Source: Pithys albifrons albifrons (Eukaryota; Chordata; Aves; Passeriformes; Thamnophilidae). From it: 64,000 bases of DNA. The position numbers and the translations under genes were made by a program. How positions within the stretch are numbered: position 1 is the stretch's first letter; every line of letters starts with the position of its first letter. A model generated the notes under the pieces. That model ran no database searches. It worked only from the letters and a program-made list of their open reading frames with translations, and was not told the DNA's origin. Shown here piece after piece: positions 23,969 to 37,225 of the stretch. The stretch covers positions 95,424,431-95,488,430 of the forward strand of contig NC_092461.1 of the NCBI RefSeq assembly GCF_047495875.1, read 5' to 3'.

Positions 23969-26900
23969 TGTGCCAAAGGGACTATACCAGAAGCTTCAGC
24001 TGCTAGTGGGTGTTGTGGGTTTCAGAGAGGGCTGGTCCGTCTGAAGATAGCCAGGGAAGTGCCTGAAAATAGTCCTCACTGGCAGGTAGAATTCAAAAGT
24101 TAAAATTGTGAAGCAGTTACAAGCTGGAGTGTGGGAAAAGTTCCTGTCGATTAAAAGAAATGCAAACTGCAACAGGGTGATACAATTTGTGCAAGGGAGT
24201 CTTATACAAGCTAGGGCTGTTCTTTGATTGTTATTTTGGAAACTAAAATGCCCTGGGCTTTGACTTCCCAACAAGTTGGCTGTCATGAAAGTCCACAAAA
24301 GCTATTGGTGAGTACAATGGTGATACTTCTTTTCTGCAGGGAAAAAAAAAGTTTCTGTTGACAGTTTTTAATTGATTATGGTCCTTAAATGTCACAGTTC
24401 TGAGCTGGTATCACAGAAGGCAGTGCTGCGCTGGTTTAAAATAATTAAATCTTGTGTACCACACAGCTTTCATTCCAGTCATTTAAAAAAAAAAAAAAAG
24501 AGAGAGAGAGAAGAATAATATAAAAATTCTGGCTATGTGCTGACCTGCCAGTCAGTGATTTTGAAACAGTAAGAGGCTAAATACTGACAAATTTCCTGGA
24601 GAAATTTTTGACAAAGGGTTTTGATGCAAGTAATGATGCAATACATGTATATGTATATAAATTGGAAGACAAGCATTATTAAAATAATATTGAAACTGTT
24701 TATTTCAATGTTTAGGGAAACAACAATGGAGGCTAATGTTTGATCTTATTTGGTATTTCAGGTAACTTTTTGGTAGAGAATAAAGAATGATAACTAGAGT
24801 GAGAAATTGTGATTGATGCCCTTAAAAGGACTGCCTTTGTAGACAAAGTAAGTCAGACAAAGCAGATGAAAACAAGGAAATATTTATAGCTTTGATAATA
24901 GAGAATATAAATAAACTTTGAAGCAGGATTTTATATGAATCCCCCTCCAAAAAACAATACTTGTTTATTTCTCAAGTCCAGGTGATATGATGTTGCAGTA
25001 CTTGAGACAGGAGCTCAGTTTTGTGGATGGTCATCATAGGAGTTGTCTTATAAGGTAGTATACAGAATAAATTGAAGGATTAGTAAAGTTCTGAGTTACT
25101 GATGATACCAAGATGGAAATGAATGCCATTTAGGATGATATCCATAGGAGAAAAAAAATACTTCTTGTAGGTAAGAACAATTCAGGATAACCTTCTGGAT
25201 GAAAAGGAATTTGAGAAGAAAACCTGAAAAATATGCATCCACTGATTTTAGTAATGGAAAAGCAAATGAGAATTAGATAGTTATAAGAAGAACAAAATGC
25301 AATTGTCATGAGAGATGTCAGGGGAAGAAAGAGAATGAGGTAAAAGAAGAAAATAAAGGAATTAGAGGAAAAAAAAAGATGAGTAGAAATGGATGGATGA
25401 ATCAGGTGTGAGCAGCAAGAGAGAAATGCATGAAAGCCCCAACCAACCAACTAAAAGAAACCAAGGTAAAAAAAAAACAAAAACCAAAACAAACCAAAAA
25501 CCACACAAAACATGTAAGATGGTGACTCACCAGATGAATTAGTGTTTTTCAAGTTAAAATCTTTCCCATAACTCCTTTCAATTAATTCTATACAAATATA
25601 ATGAAAATAAACCCCTAATCAGTTTTGAAGCCTTACAAAGTTTTCTGACTCATGATCTTTGAAATTGGGTGGTGGGCATTGCTACCCATTAAATCACTTA
25701 CCACAGTAAGGAAACACTTCTTTTATGACTCTGTCTCCATAGGTGACAAAACCCTTACTTTTAAGATTATTTTAATATAGTGACATTGTTGTTGAAAAGA
25801 AGTAAAGTGAAAATGTTGGAGGGCAAAGCCCAGGTAGAATTAGGTTCCTTGCCAAAGTATACTTCAGCATTCATTGAAGTCAAGAGAAGACTGTTACTGC
25901 TTATGGAGAAATTGGATCAAAAATGCAAGACAAGATGAAGATTCCATAAGATTTCTTTGTTCTCCCCTCTTTTTAATAGAACAAAATCATATTTTTTTCT
26001 TTTAAGGTTATATCAAGATTCGGACTAATTTTCATATATTTTATAAAGAAAAAAATAAAATAGAAAAATTATTTCTTTGTTTCCTGTTTTTCTTTGTCAG
26101 TTTTTTCTTTTTTTCTTCCTAGACTACAAAAAGCAGAAGGAAAAGAATTTACAAGAGTCTTCAGAAAAGTGCTACTAGATGTCACTTTCAAAAAATGGTT
26201 CCTTATCCCCTTTATATTTCTCTCTCTCCAGCAAACAGCTTTCTATTGCTTGTTAGGAAATTGGTTTAAATAGTTGCAGTACTTTCCCTGCATGTGAAGA
26301 ACCAGGAAGGTTGTGACCTCCTTGCCCTCCTTGTTGGGTTAAGGGAAATGGAAACTCTTGTATTCTCTGCCTTTTACTATCTTCTGAAGCAACCTGCCTC
26401 TGCAGGTAATTAGATATAAATGAGAGCAAGTTTGTCAATAAATAAATCTTACTCAAAAAATCAACAGTTAGTTGTCACTGTCAGAACTGGTGGACATAAA
26501 ATTTTCCATTTAGGTAATTATACTGAGGCTGTTCCTTTTTGTCAAGAATTATATAAAATTATATAAAATACTACCTTGCAATTTTTTTTTTCAGGCAGAA
26601 ATACCCTCTGGGCTCCTAATTTCATTATGGACATTAATTTCTAAACAAACACATAAATAAAAGATGTTAATACTGAAGATTCTTGTGGTCAAAGGCAATT
26701 AATATGTGGATTGTAGGAAATAATCAAGATAGATTTTTTAAACTGAAGTTTCTTATTTTTTAATGATATAAGCACATAATGCTTCATTCTCCTTTCAAGC
26801 CACAGAGACTAGAAGAAATGTCAGTTGGAAAAGCAGGTAGTCAATTTGCTAGAGTCACTTCTTTTAGCTGAAAAATAAACTAAAAAAAAATCATAAAGCT

Positions 26901-27305
26901 ATTAAATATGGGGAAACCCAGACTCTGTAAGATGAATTGCGAGTAATTGCAGTAGCTTAGGCATCTCAAAATACCAAGCCTAAAAACCAGGCTTTCTATT
27001 GGCTCCTTTGTTCTTTTCTTAGATCACAAGAAATCTTTTCAGCACTAGTTTTTTTAAATAATTTTCAAATTACAATAAGGTATAATGTGAACAACTGTTG
27101 TATCTTTACTGAGTCCCTGACTGCCTTGCAGCAAGCACTATGTGACTTCAGTACAAGGTTCTACTAATGTGAGGACAAGACAAGGTAGCTTGTAATTTTC
27201 ACATGAGTAAACATGTCAAAGGAAACCTTTTTCTCCTTAAAGATTTTAACTTGCAGTAGTAACTCAGATTAAAGCTACAAGAACCCTTGCTTTCACTGAT
27301 TTTTT
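23969..27305. other. Unannotated AT-rich stretch
   Basis: No gene recognised. It contains a poly-A run followed by (GA)n (24485-24512), an A/C-rich low-complexity tract (25466-25509), and two short ATTATATAAA repeats near 26549-26572. Confidence 0.55.
24485..24512. repeat. Poly-A followed by (GA)n microsatellite
   Basis: About 15 A residues followed directly by six GA dinucleotides. Confidence 0.85.
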
Positions 27306-27308
27306 TTT

Positions 27309-27443
27309 CACAGACTATTCTGAGTTGGAAGGGAACCACAAGGATCATCGAGTCCAACTCTTAAGTCAATGGCCCGTACAGGGGATTGAACCCATGACCT
27401 TGGAATTATTACAGCCAAGTTGTTGTATCTTGAGTACTTCGAT
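27309..27443 (-). mobile_element. tRNA-Ile-derived SINE (TguSINE1-like)
   Basis: On the minus strand a tRNA-like head is followed by a CR1-like tail. The head has an anticodon-arm block resembling GGTGCTAATAA (here GGCTGTAATAATTCC), then CCAAGGTC and the Pol III B box GGGTTCAATCC (27383-27393), then CTGTACGGGCCA, the acceptor-stem side of tRNA-Ile. The tail reads TTAAGAGTTGGACTCGATG, ATCCTTGTGG and TTCCAACTCAGAATA. The D-arm and A box are eroded or truncated beyond about 27425. SINEs of this design are known from passerine birds, where CR1 machinery is thought to mobilise them. Confidence 0.8.
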
Positions 27444-27445
27444 CT

Positions 27446-30400
27446 AAAAAAGGAATGTAAAACTTTATTTTAATTATGTGACAGACTCATTCTGAGGTTA
27501 GAGGTTCAGCTGTGTCTGAAAGAGAAGAAAATATCTCAGTGTCACCTATTTCTTTTGTTTATTATACTTTCAACCTGTATTTATCTCCTTTCAAAAATCT
27601 TACTGTAAGTTACTGTCACCCAAACAATTATAACCCTAACTTAAGCGCTACTGCTTTGCTCAAATAACAGTCAAAATGAGATGAAAATTCTCCTATAAAG
27701 CACATTCAGTTATGAGATGGTTCTTTAAAAAGGGCAGGTTGTCAGCTTTATCCATTAGTCATACTTGAATTTGAAGAGAACTCAAGCAGAAGAAGAACTT
27801 AGAAGGACTAGGGAAAAGTAGGTTAAGATAGTAACAAATACAATGCAATCTTGGATTACTAAGTCATTTTTATGCAAGCAAAGTTTTTGTTTTGTTTGGT
27901 GTTTTTCCTGCTATATATAAAATAATTGGCATACAGGAGTAATTTTTAAATTCCTTTTGTCAAGTGACAGTAAAGTCTTAAACCCTAGAAGTACTGATAA
28001 TAATAATGCCCCATATTTATTTAAATAAATGCAATTCTTTCTCTAATCATCCTGACCTGAGACAACTAATAGCTGTAAACCCTTCTAATTGCTTCCTAGA
28101 ATAGGATTACTTTCACCTGACTGAGTAAACTGACATTTTAAATTGCTTTTTACAATATAACAGGATGTGTTCTGTTCAATGCTGCATTTCTAATGTCCCA
28201 GTGTCTGGAAGAAGGATATTTTGAATTTCATTCACAATACCAAGGCAGGTGTTTAAAGAGATATCCAAAACTCAAAGAAAACACAACAAAAGCTAGCATT
28301 TAACTTTCAATAAGGAAGGAGAGGCAAGGAAACATGTCAACTTGTGCACTCCTTAATAAACAGAATAACACAGAAGCTACTTAGACTTGCATCAAATTCA
28401 TCTATGTGGGATGCAAACCTCATCCCAAAGTAATTTTATTTCTTTAGAGTTACATTTTGCATGGAAAAAAATCACACAGTAAGTGCAGGGATTGTCTCTG
28501 CTGAATGAAAATGCATTGCACATATTTCTTAACAATGCAACTCAATCACAATAACTGAAACTGCCCTTGAAGTTTAGAGCTGATCTGGTTACTCAAATAT
28601 GCAAATATAAATTTTTCCACCAAATTCTTGCTGAAGAATGAATGGAACTTAAAGAAGATTTTTAAATATGAAGTAGAGAAAAAAGACTTAAGGGAATCAG
28701 TTTGAAAGGATATATACATATTTGAACAAATGAGTCATCTCACGAAGTCAAAGGAACAGCTTATCTTAGAAGCCTAACATTTAGTCATATGCAGTTTAAT
28801 GGACCTTCCTTTTACAATTCCTCAGCCAAAAAATTATTTCTGGAGGAGCTGTTGTAGAAGATGCAACTTCTTGCATTGACACTCATTGGGTACACATTAT
28901 TGACTGCAGAAGAAAAATAGAAGGAATGAAAAAAAACATATGTTGGAGGAAAAAAAAAAAGGTTCACTTCAGATGAAAGAAGGCTATACTTAATGTATTC
29001 CCAAATCCAGAGAACGTGTCCTGTGGCAACATATGATCCACATGTTTAAAGAGTGTTAAAATTAGTTGAAAGAACTGATCACTAATCTGGGATTCAAGTG
29101 AAAGAAACCCCAAGACATTCTTAAAATTTGGATGTTAGTACAGAAGAGAGAAGTGAAAGTTTGGCTCCATAGCAATCATTATATGATCTGTTGCAAACTC
29201 CACCAGATGTAGAATTTCCGTTAGAGAGTTTAAATATCCTTCAAAAATTTTCGGAATTAAAAGTGGTCCTATAAAAATTAAATTCATTATTACATTAAAA
29301 TATATAATCGTGGCCACTAAAATCATATTTAATCATAGACAAATACAAATCAAAGGCATTCTGGAAGAAAATATTGTTACAAAATATTTATGACAATTTA
29401 AGGATTTGTATTATGAAGCTTTAAGCTAAACTGAACACGAAATAAAATCCCTGCTGCTTTTTTTTATGTGTATTATCTGAATCTTTTGTTTAACTCAGGA
29501 TAATGGGAAAAACTAAAGTATGCTCTCCAGATTCAAATGTTTCTACATCTGACTTAGATTTCCAAGTGTATCTGTTAGTACAAGGCTGAAAATTCTATTG
29601 CACTGCACTAGAAATGCTCACAAGTTGTACTTACTCAGTGTAGATTGCACATTATTGCTTTCACAAGATGATTTATGCTGTAACCATAGGTAGCAGGAGA
29701 ACACTTCTGTTATCTAAAATTTGAGATGTTACATGAAATTTAGGCAAAGAGACGGTCTCTTCTACAGAGACAGTCAGTTCTGTGTGTTCAACAATCCCTT
29801 CCCAGTTATGAGAAATTGTATCATGAAGTAGATGGACTTTTCTGTGGAGAAAGCATCAGCTGGTTTCCAATTTGATTTTAGGGTAGCTGGGCTAATCAAA
29901 TGGCTGTTGAAGACAGTGTCACAGAAGCTGTGAGAGAAGCATGAGTGAAAATGGCTTGCTACTTAAACAGGAACATACATGCATCTAGTGGATTAATCAG
30001 AGATCTACTGCCAGTAGAGCCCCATATTCCTATATCTTGGTTCATCTCCCAAAGGCACTGGTAAACAGTGGCCCGTGGGGATGTCACAGAGGGAAGAGCA
30101 GCATCACCACAAAGGCATCATGGCATTTGATAGCATGTTAGAGAATCTGATATCTCCATAAGCAAAAAGAAGTTAACTACTGATTTGTTGAGCTCACATA
30201 GCCGAAACTTTCAAACATTGTGAGGGTCTATGGTTCATATAATAAAAAATCTTGAAAACATTCAAGGAAGTTGCTTAAGACTTCAAGATGTCTCCTTGCT
30301 GCGGACAACTAAAATTATTTTCTGTTTGTTTTGCCTGACATAAAAAGTTGACTTTGAATCAAAAGTAATTTCCATGGAAAGTGTATGCCTTCTGGATTTT

Positions 30401-30968
30401 TATTCTAGTTTTAATTTAAAGAAATTAGAAATATGGAAAACAAAAAGAAGCCTCAGAAAAATAGCAGAACAAGGTTCTTGTTTGGCTTGTCACTTAAATT
30501 TTCCCTCAAAATGAGCAAATTTAGGTTTTTTTTGAAGGTGTTTTTCACTCAAAAGTTAATTATTTGGGTATCTTTTTGATAGACATAGTGTAAGTTCTCC
30601 TACCTAAGTGAATTAGCCTTCCCTGCTTTTGCACTTGACCTGGAAACCCTGCTGTTAAGTGCATGTGCTGTACCCACAGCTCTTGTGCTCTTACTGTAAC
30701 TGATGCACATGACACATACCATTAATAATCAGACATGTAATTCACCACACAACAGTAGCTTGGCTGCATCTGAAAAGCCTTGAGACTACTAATGTACTGT
30801 AATGCTGATCTATTTGTAGAGAATAAGACTGAAGCATCCAACCAAGCTGTATCAGACATGACTACCCCAACTGGCATCAGGATGCCAAGAAGTCATGGAA
30901 AAGGGACAAAACTCATTGAATTTTGCATATTTTCAATGGCCTCAAAGGGAGACAAACCATGACACATG
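27446..30968. other. Unannotated AT-rich stretch
   Basis: No gene or repeat recognised. A few homopolymer runs occur, including A10 near 28952. Confidence 0.55.
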
Positions 30969-30973
30969 GTTGT

Positions 30974-31594
30974 TGTCTTGGTTTGAGATAACCAACTGCC
31001 AACCCCCCCAAGCACAGAGAGAAAAGCCTCCCTCCTAACACCAGGGAAAGGGAGGAAAAGAGAGGGGAAAGGAAAAAAAACACTTCAAACTGCATTTATA
31101 CTAAAACTACATATATTTTTCACAGAAAGAAAGAGACATTTAGAAGAGAGTACAAATATACACTCACACAAGTTTGCAACAACAAGTTCCTCACTTCTTA
31201 ACGAACACACAAATTCTACCGTCCTAACTACACATTACTTAAGAAGAAGCTTATTCCTCAGGGAGACAAACTCAGGCAGAAAGGAGAGACCCAGAACAAC
31301 ACACTTTACTTTCCTGAGATACCCTGTGAGCCAGTGGTGGGCCTGGTCCTCTCCATCCCCCCTGGCACAGCATCGTGCGTCCTCCCAAGAGGAGGGCTGA
31401 GAAGCGATTGCCTTAACCACTCCCACACTGGTTCCTACTTCCCTGGAGATGATGTCATAATGTGGTATGGAATACAAAGTTACTGGCTAGAAGAGGTCAG
31501 CTGTTAGCTCAGCCCAGCTCAAGTCAGCTGACAGCTTCGGCCTAGTCCAGACCTCAGAGCCCAAATTTAGGCCCACCTAGGTGAACCCATAACA
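30974..31594 (-). mobile_element. Solo LTR, family 2, copy G (5-bp TSD)
   Basis: 621-bp LTR, plus-strand ends TGTCTTGGTTTGAG...GAACCCATAACA, with a perfect 5-bp duplication GTTGT at 30969-30973 and 31595-31599. Its first third resembles copy F (10848) and, more loosely, the LTR at 57754: TGT.TTGGTTTG start, then a CCTCCCT block, a purine-rich A run and a CAAACT...TATAT segment. Sense orientation is inferred to be minus from the TATA position in the 57754 copy. Confidence 0.88.
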
Positions 31595-33488
31595 GTTGTG
31601 CTGCATGCAATTGTCCTGATATATCCATAAAACATACATCAACTTAGTTTATTTCAGCAAGCAAAACCAATCAAAGTTAAAGAAAAGAAACAGAGATATG
31701 TTTCTCTCCCATAAAGAGGCTCCAAGTTTCTCATCATCACAAAAATCAGGCATGCTAGATGAGTTATGTAGATTGCAATACCTATCATTATGGTTTATCA
31801 GGCCTCACATTCCTAACATTAGGAACATTATAGATGAGGTGCTCCAGTTTGGGGTAAAAAGATGTAGTGGTGTGAAGAAGGATTTAGTGCAGGAATGGGA
31901 TCCCAGGTGGGAAGGAGCTGGGTGCAACACTGGTATTTCAAGGAATGTGGAGCTGTACCCATATTGCAGTCACAGTACACATCAAAGCATTAGAAAAAGT
32001 TTCCAACTGTTCTATTGTGGAATTCAGTTTTTTATCACCTTCTAATCCATGGCAATGCTACAAGGTGATAATGTGCTTATGTGATAAAGCATTAACCAGT
32101 GAGCATTCAAGAAAGAATTGGGGGACAAGTTACCTTTTAAAGTTTAATGTGTAAGCATCAAGTTTTCCCTAATTAATAAATAAATTAATGGTTCTTGAAT
32201 TGTATGGACTACTTTCTTTGCCCAGTGTGAAAACTGGCCTCTTCTGTGAGCTCTCTGCTTATTCTGTTTTCTGTATTTGCATTATGATCTGTCTGAGTTA
32301 ACTGGTTTCCTGCCTTTTTCTTATACAGGTTTGCATTTGTGAGTGGTGTTCTGAAAGCTAAACAGCCAAATTATGTATTATACATCACCATCTATCACCA
32401 GATGTCTCCCTAGATGCTCTTTCAAACATGCCACCTAGTTTACTGAAGCACTAGAAGACTGGAAAAAACAACAAAGAACCAACTCCCTCATATACACATT
32501 ACAAACCCTCTGAATTTTCTCAGTGAGAGATCTGAAAGCATGATGTGCTTACTCATCACACAGGACATTGCTCAGTCTATCTTCAGGAGCATCCATTATT
32601 TCCTCTTTTGAAGCTCATGCTGAGTTAAAGGCTGCTTTGTGTATAAAAAGGCAATAATTAGTAACAGATTTGTATGTGAGAAGAGAGTTTTATTATTACC
32701 TTGAACAAGCAATTAGATGGAAACCAGCAATAATGATACACTGACAACACTAGTACACATAAAAAAGGAGAGTGAGCTAATCTTTCACTGTCACAGGAAA
32801 ACCTGTTATTTTAATGCCTTATCCAGCACACTTAAATAATAATACTATCATGATGTGAAGTTTATGTTCAACTTTAAACATATACTTACCCTAATATATC
32901 ATATTCATTTAGTATGAATATACTTTTTCTATGCTACTTTGAAAAGTATTCTATAATATCATCCCAATACATCAATTTCAAAGTGTTGGAAGGATAGCTT
33001 AATTTATAGCCTGAAGCTATACAAACTTGATCAGCTGTCAGGAAATAATTTACCTGTTCTTTGAGAATTTTTGACATATCAGTTTTCCCATTTAACATGA
33101 GATCAGAAAAGTCAAACTCTGAAAATTAAAAGAGTGAGAGCTGACTAATTCTTCAGTCCATACCCAGCTTAATAACACATATTATATTTTGCATAGGCAA
33201 CAACAACAAAAAACACACACCCATGACTTCTTGCTTTAAAATATTTTGGTTTGGTTTGTTTTTGTTGTTGCCGTTTTGTTTTTGTTGTTTTTTACTTTGC
33301 TAACTTTTATTTACACCATTCACCAAAAAAACCCTAGAAGTATTAGTTAGCACTGTTAAAATGAGCTCTACAAGATCCCCAAATCTGCAGAGAAAACCAT
33401 GAGAAACTGATTTCTCATCATTAAGAAGATGAGAATTATACATCTGTCAATGTGCTTAAAGATAAATGTTGATCTTAAGAAACATCAT

Positions 33489-33514
33489 ACACACACACAC
33501 ACAACACACACACA
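33489..33514. repeat. (AC)n microsatellite
   Basis: About 12 AC dinucleotides with one interruption. Confidence 0.9.
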
Positions 33515-33765
33515 TAAAAAGAATAAAAATCAAAATATTAGTAATTCTCATCTAATTATTAAAAATCTGCTGTTACTCTACACTTTTTAAAAACATTAAC
33601 TCATATCCTTGAATATCTAGTTCTAAAAAGTACACTCATTATGAGGAACATGGTAGAAGCGATACTGTATATTCAGCACATGATTAGCAAACACTAACCG
33701 TGGTAATAATAAATTCTAAACAAACATTAAGTGTGGTTTAGACAAATGAAACCACGTTATTTTCT

Positions 33766-33791
33766 AAAAAAAAAAAAAAAGGGGGGGGGGG
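33766..33791. repeat. A15-G11 homopolymer junction
   Basis: Fifteen A residues followed immediately by eleven G residues. The G run is unusual in this AT-rich setting and could be length-variable. Confidence 0.9.
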
Positions 33792-36529
33792 ACATCTGTT
33801 GGTAGTTATTTGCATGTTTACCCCATGTTTATTATTTACACTTTGTGCATTAAAATTCTGATTATTAAAAATGAATTAGTGAAATCAAACCTTATGGTAA
33901 CAGAGGAACACAACAGAATGAAACGGAAACTGTCAGAATAAAGCAAATCTGCCCTGAAGCCCTGTTAATCTGAGGCTTTATGATTGCCTGCTGCTTGTGC
34001 TAAGATGTCAACAAATGAAGTGTTGTAGGTTTGGGATATTTTTAAACTCTAAGTGCAACAACCATCAGTCAGAAGAGAAATTACATTTGACTAAATGAGT
34101 ATGGCTCTCCTTTGGGGTAAACTGAATGTGTCAGAATTATCACAGTGAGGCTGGCATAGTGTCTGGGCTGCATTAATTTATCTTGGAGGTCTTTAATGTC
34201 TGCAGAACAGTTCACAGAGACCACATGCTTTTTCTGACACATCGAGCAATTTCCCAGGAGACCTTGCTTTGCTCTACAGTACTACAAACAATTTTAGGCA
34301 GCTTGACACAGGCTGAGTTTCAGCAGTGGTCTTATTTCCCTTGGATTTATATTCTCCTTAATGCCAACAACAGTGTCTGTCCTTGGGGAAAATTACACAC
34401 AGATGGATTTTTTTTTTCATTTTTCATTAGGATTATGAATGGAACTGTGGTTAAATCAGTGATAATACATACTTTAAAGCAAATCAGTGACATGAAGAAT
34501 ATTACCAAATTCTTTTCTCACTCTCACTGCATCCCTAAGTTGAAAGGGGAGCAAATTCAATTTAATCTTTAAGAAGCTTGGCAAAAGGCACGTAAACTGA
34601 AAGACAACAGGATAAATAATTTAGAACTTAGAGGAAAGAGTCTTGGAAAAAAAAAATCCCAGATGACAGTTTTGAAAGAATGCAACTTATACTAGAGGAA
34701 ATATAGCAGCCACTGGTAAATTAGTCCCCACATCAATTCTGACCACAGGTCTGAAGGATAAAAGATCACTGCATCTTCTTGAACATGAAGGACCTTTTGG
34801 CTGCACTAGTTTTGCAGCTTAGCAGGAGAGAATTAATTTTGTAATACAAGCTCTTGTGTGCTGTAAAACATACATTTGCAAGCTAAAGAGCAGCAGAGTG
34901 GTGCTTAGGGCTCAGACACTGGGGAAGAGTGTGAAAGTCCCCTCATATCTTCTCAGATGCAGGAGGAAAAGAGTGGAGCAGTAACGAGAGAGCAAGTGTT
35001 GAGGCAGGATCACACCAAAGACCTAGTTTGAAGTGACCAACAAAAGGGTGGCTGATCCTTTTTAATCTTTCCAACAGGGTCTATATCAGGGCCTGAGGAG
35101 AAGAATTGTGACTGGCAACATGGTAAATCAGGTCAATGATTGAGTCTGCATAAGTCATGGCAAAAGAATTTTTGATGGTACACTGTATGAATGCTGAATG
35201 CACCAAGATTAAAGCACAGACATTTGTTTTATTCTGCTCAGTTCTTACATTCAGACTAAGTATTACTAAAAGTCATTTTCTTAAACAACTGTGCAATTTT
35301 GCTAAATTACATTTACAAAAGAAAAGTCAGCAAACCCTATGTTAAAACAGTAAAATGACACTACTATAGAAAAGGTGTTTATTCTTTTTTATCTATTTGA
35401 TCAGCTATGAGGGCCTCTAACCTGCAGACTTCCTTATTACAGTGCCCTCAGAGCTCTGCTTGACTTGACTTGAGAGGAAAGAATTGACTTTATTAACACC
35501 ACGTACACCAAATAGATAAGTTTATCCTCAAGGCAATGCAGTAACTGTTATGCATATAATGAAGATGGTTTCTTGGTAGCAACTGGACAACATTGTCATT
35601 GAAGCTTTAAAATTTGAACAATAATAAATCTTACACAAGTCTTAATATTTCAATTTACCACAACATATTTCTACAATCAGATTTGCTGGCTCAATACTCA
35701 GAAATAACTAGGGTTATTAGAAATTGCTGTACTCTTATTTGCAAGACATATCAACTATTGGCTAACAAAATTGAGGAAAAATGTTACCGGCACCCTAATT
35801 ATTCCAACACATTGCTTGTGGCTTGTATAGGTTATTCTCTTAGTTTAATTCTTTCAAGAATAGTGGTTTACTTTGGTTTGGGTCTTTTAATTACTTTATT
35901 TTATTTTCCTCACTGATACAGCTGATGTAGCTTTAATTTTGTATTTTCTTCTTTATTTGTTCTAAAACAAAGTTTTAAATGTGATGTGCACAACAACTAA
36001 GCTCAGATACACTAACACTTACTTTTTCCAACTTAACTTTTTGGAGTAATGACTTTGGAAATTTTTTATTTTAATTCCAGTAACTGGCTTCATGAGTTTT
36101 GATCTTTGGGTGTGTGAATGCTTTTGGTCACTCTTTTAATGAAATAGTAAATAATTTTCTTAAGACAGAGGGCTCCAAATACAAAGAAATGGGAAACTGG
36201 AAAGATTTGAATATATTCAAGTGACAGCTATGATTTGCAACTGGACAAAATGTGCAAGCAGATGGAGCACTGTTGTCACTACTTTATCTCCCTGAACAAT
36301 GGGGTTACAGTCATTTGGCCACTGAAGGCAGTTTTTAGAGGTGAGAAATGCTGAATGTCTCCTGAAGAGATAGAAGACAGCTCAGCATTGCCAATGGTAT
36401 GCTACATTTTTGCAGGTGGTCGTCTAATGATGTTCGACCTTTTGAGGAAAAAAAAAACTCAACTAGGCACAGGTTGTACATTAAATTGTACTGGAGAAAG
36501 ACACACACCTGTACCCTCTCCCATTCCCA

Positions 36530-36662
36530 AACTACAGCAACAGCAACAAAACCAAACAAATAAAACCTAGCAAAATCCAATAAAAACAGCAACACCGTTT
36601 CCACAATTAAAAAGAAAAGAAAAAGAAAAAAAAAAAAGAAAACACCACAAAACCCAACAACA
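36530..36662. repeat. A/C-rich low-complexity tract
   Basis: Built from CAACA, AAACC and AAAAG motifs, ending near 36662. No coding potential. Confidence 0.8.
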
Positions 36663-36987
36663 GAAGGATTCAAATATATTCATGGCAAAACCTGCTGCTG
36701 CTCAATTGGTAGGCAGCATGCTGCTGAACTTACTGCTGTGTCAGAGAGCAGAAGGGTATATTCCCTTTCCACTAACCAGGGCAATATGGAGACAATTAAG
36801 TTTTGAACAGGTTCCTGTCAAGTGGTCTGAAATCAGAGATATCATCTAGGAAAGACACAGCACACAAGGGGAGATGCTCGAAACTGTTTTATGACTGAAA
36901 GGAATAATTTCTGCAGTTTTATAAGTTCTGTTCCTTTGCATCCCTTACACTCACATTGAGCAATCTTTGACTATTTAAATTGTACTT

Positions 36988-37225
36988 CAGAATTACAGAA
37001 TTGTTTCATTTGGAGAAACAGAGATCATCAAGAGAGACCATCTAAGATGATCAAGTCCAAACATTAACCCAGCACTGCCAATTCCACCATTAAACCATGC
37101 ATCTACATGTCTTTTAAATACCTCCAGTGATGAGTCATGTACTTCCGTGGGGAGCCTGTCCAGTGCTTGAAAACCCTTTCCATGAAAGAGTTTTTCCCCA
37201 ATACCTAATAAAAACAAACACTCCA
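36988..37225 (-). mobile_element. CR1 LINE 3' UTR fragment
   Basis: The plus strand shows the antisense of a CR1 3' UTR: AGATCATC...AAGTCCAAACATTAACC, then CAGCACTGCCAA, TGTCTTTTAAATACCTCCAG, GGGGAGCCTGTCCAGTGC, TTTTCCCCAATACCTAAT. The copy is 5'-truncated and moderately diverged, and its 3' terminal repeat is degraded (CAGAATTACAGAATTG). Confidence 0.85.

Larger units (their letters stand above)
31600..36985. other. Unannotated AT-rich stretch
   Basis: No gene recognised. It holds an AC microsatellite (33489-33514), a T/G-rich tract (33245-33292), an A15G11 homopolymer junction (33766-33791) and an A/C-rich tract (36530-36662). The ORFs at 31698-32045 and 34183-34572 show no domain I recognise. 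Confidence 0.55.

Noticed and set aside
27309..27443. tRNA-Ile gene
   Set aside because: The D-arm is lost and the acceptor side continues into a CR1-like tail, so it is a SINE and not a tRNA gene.
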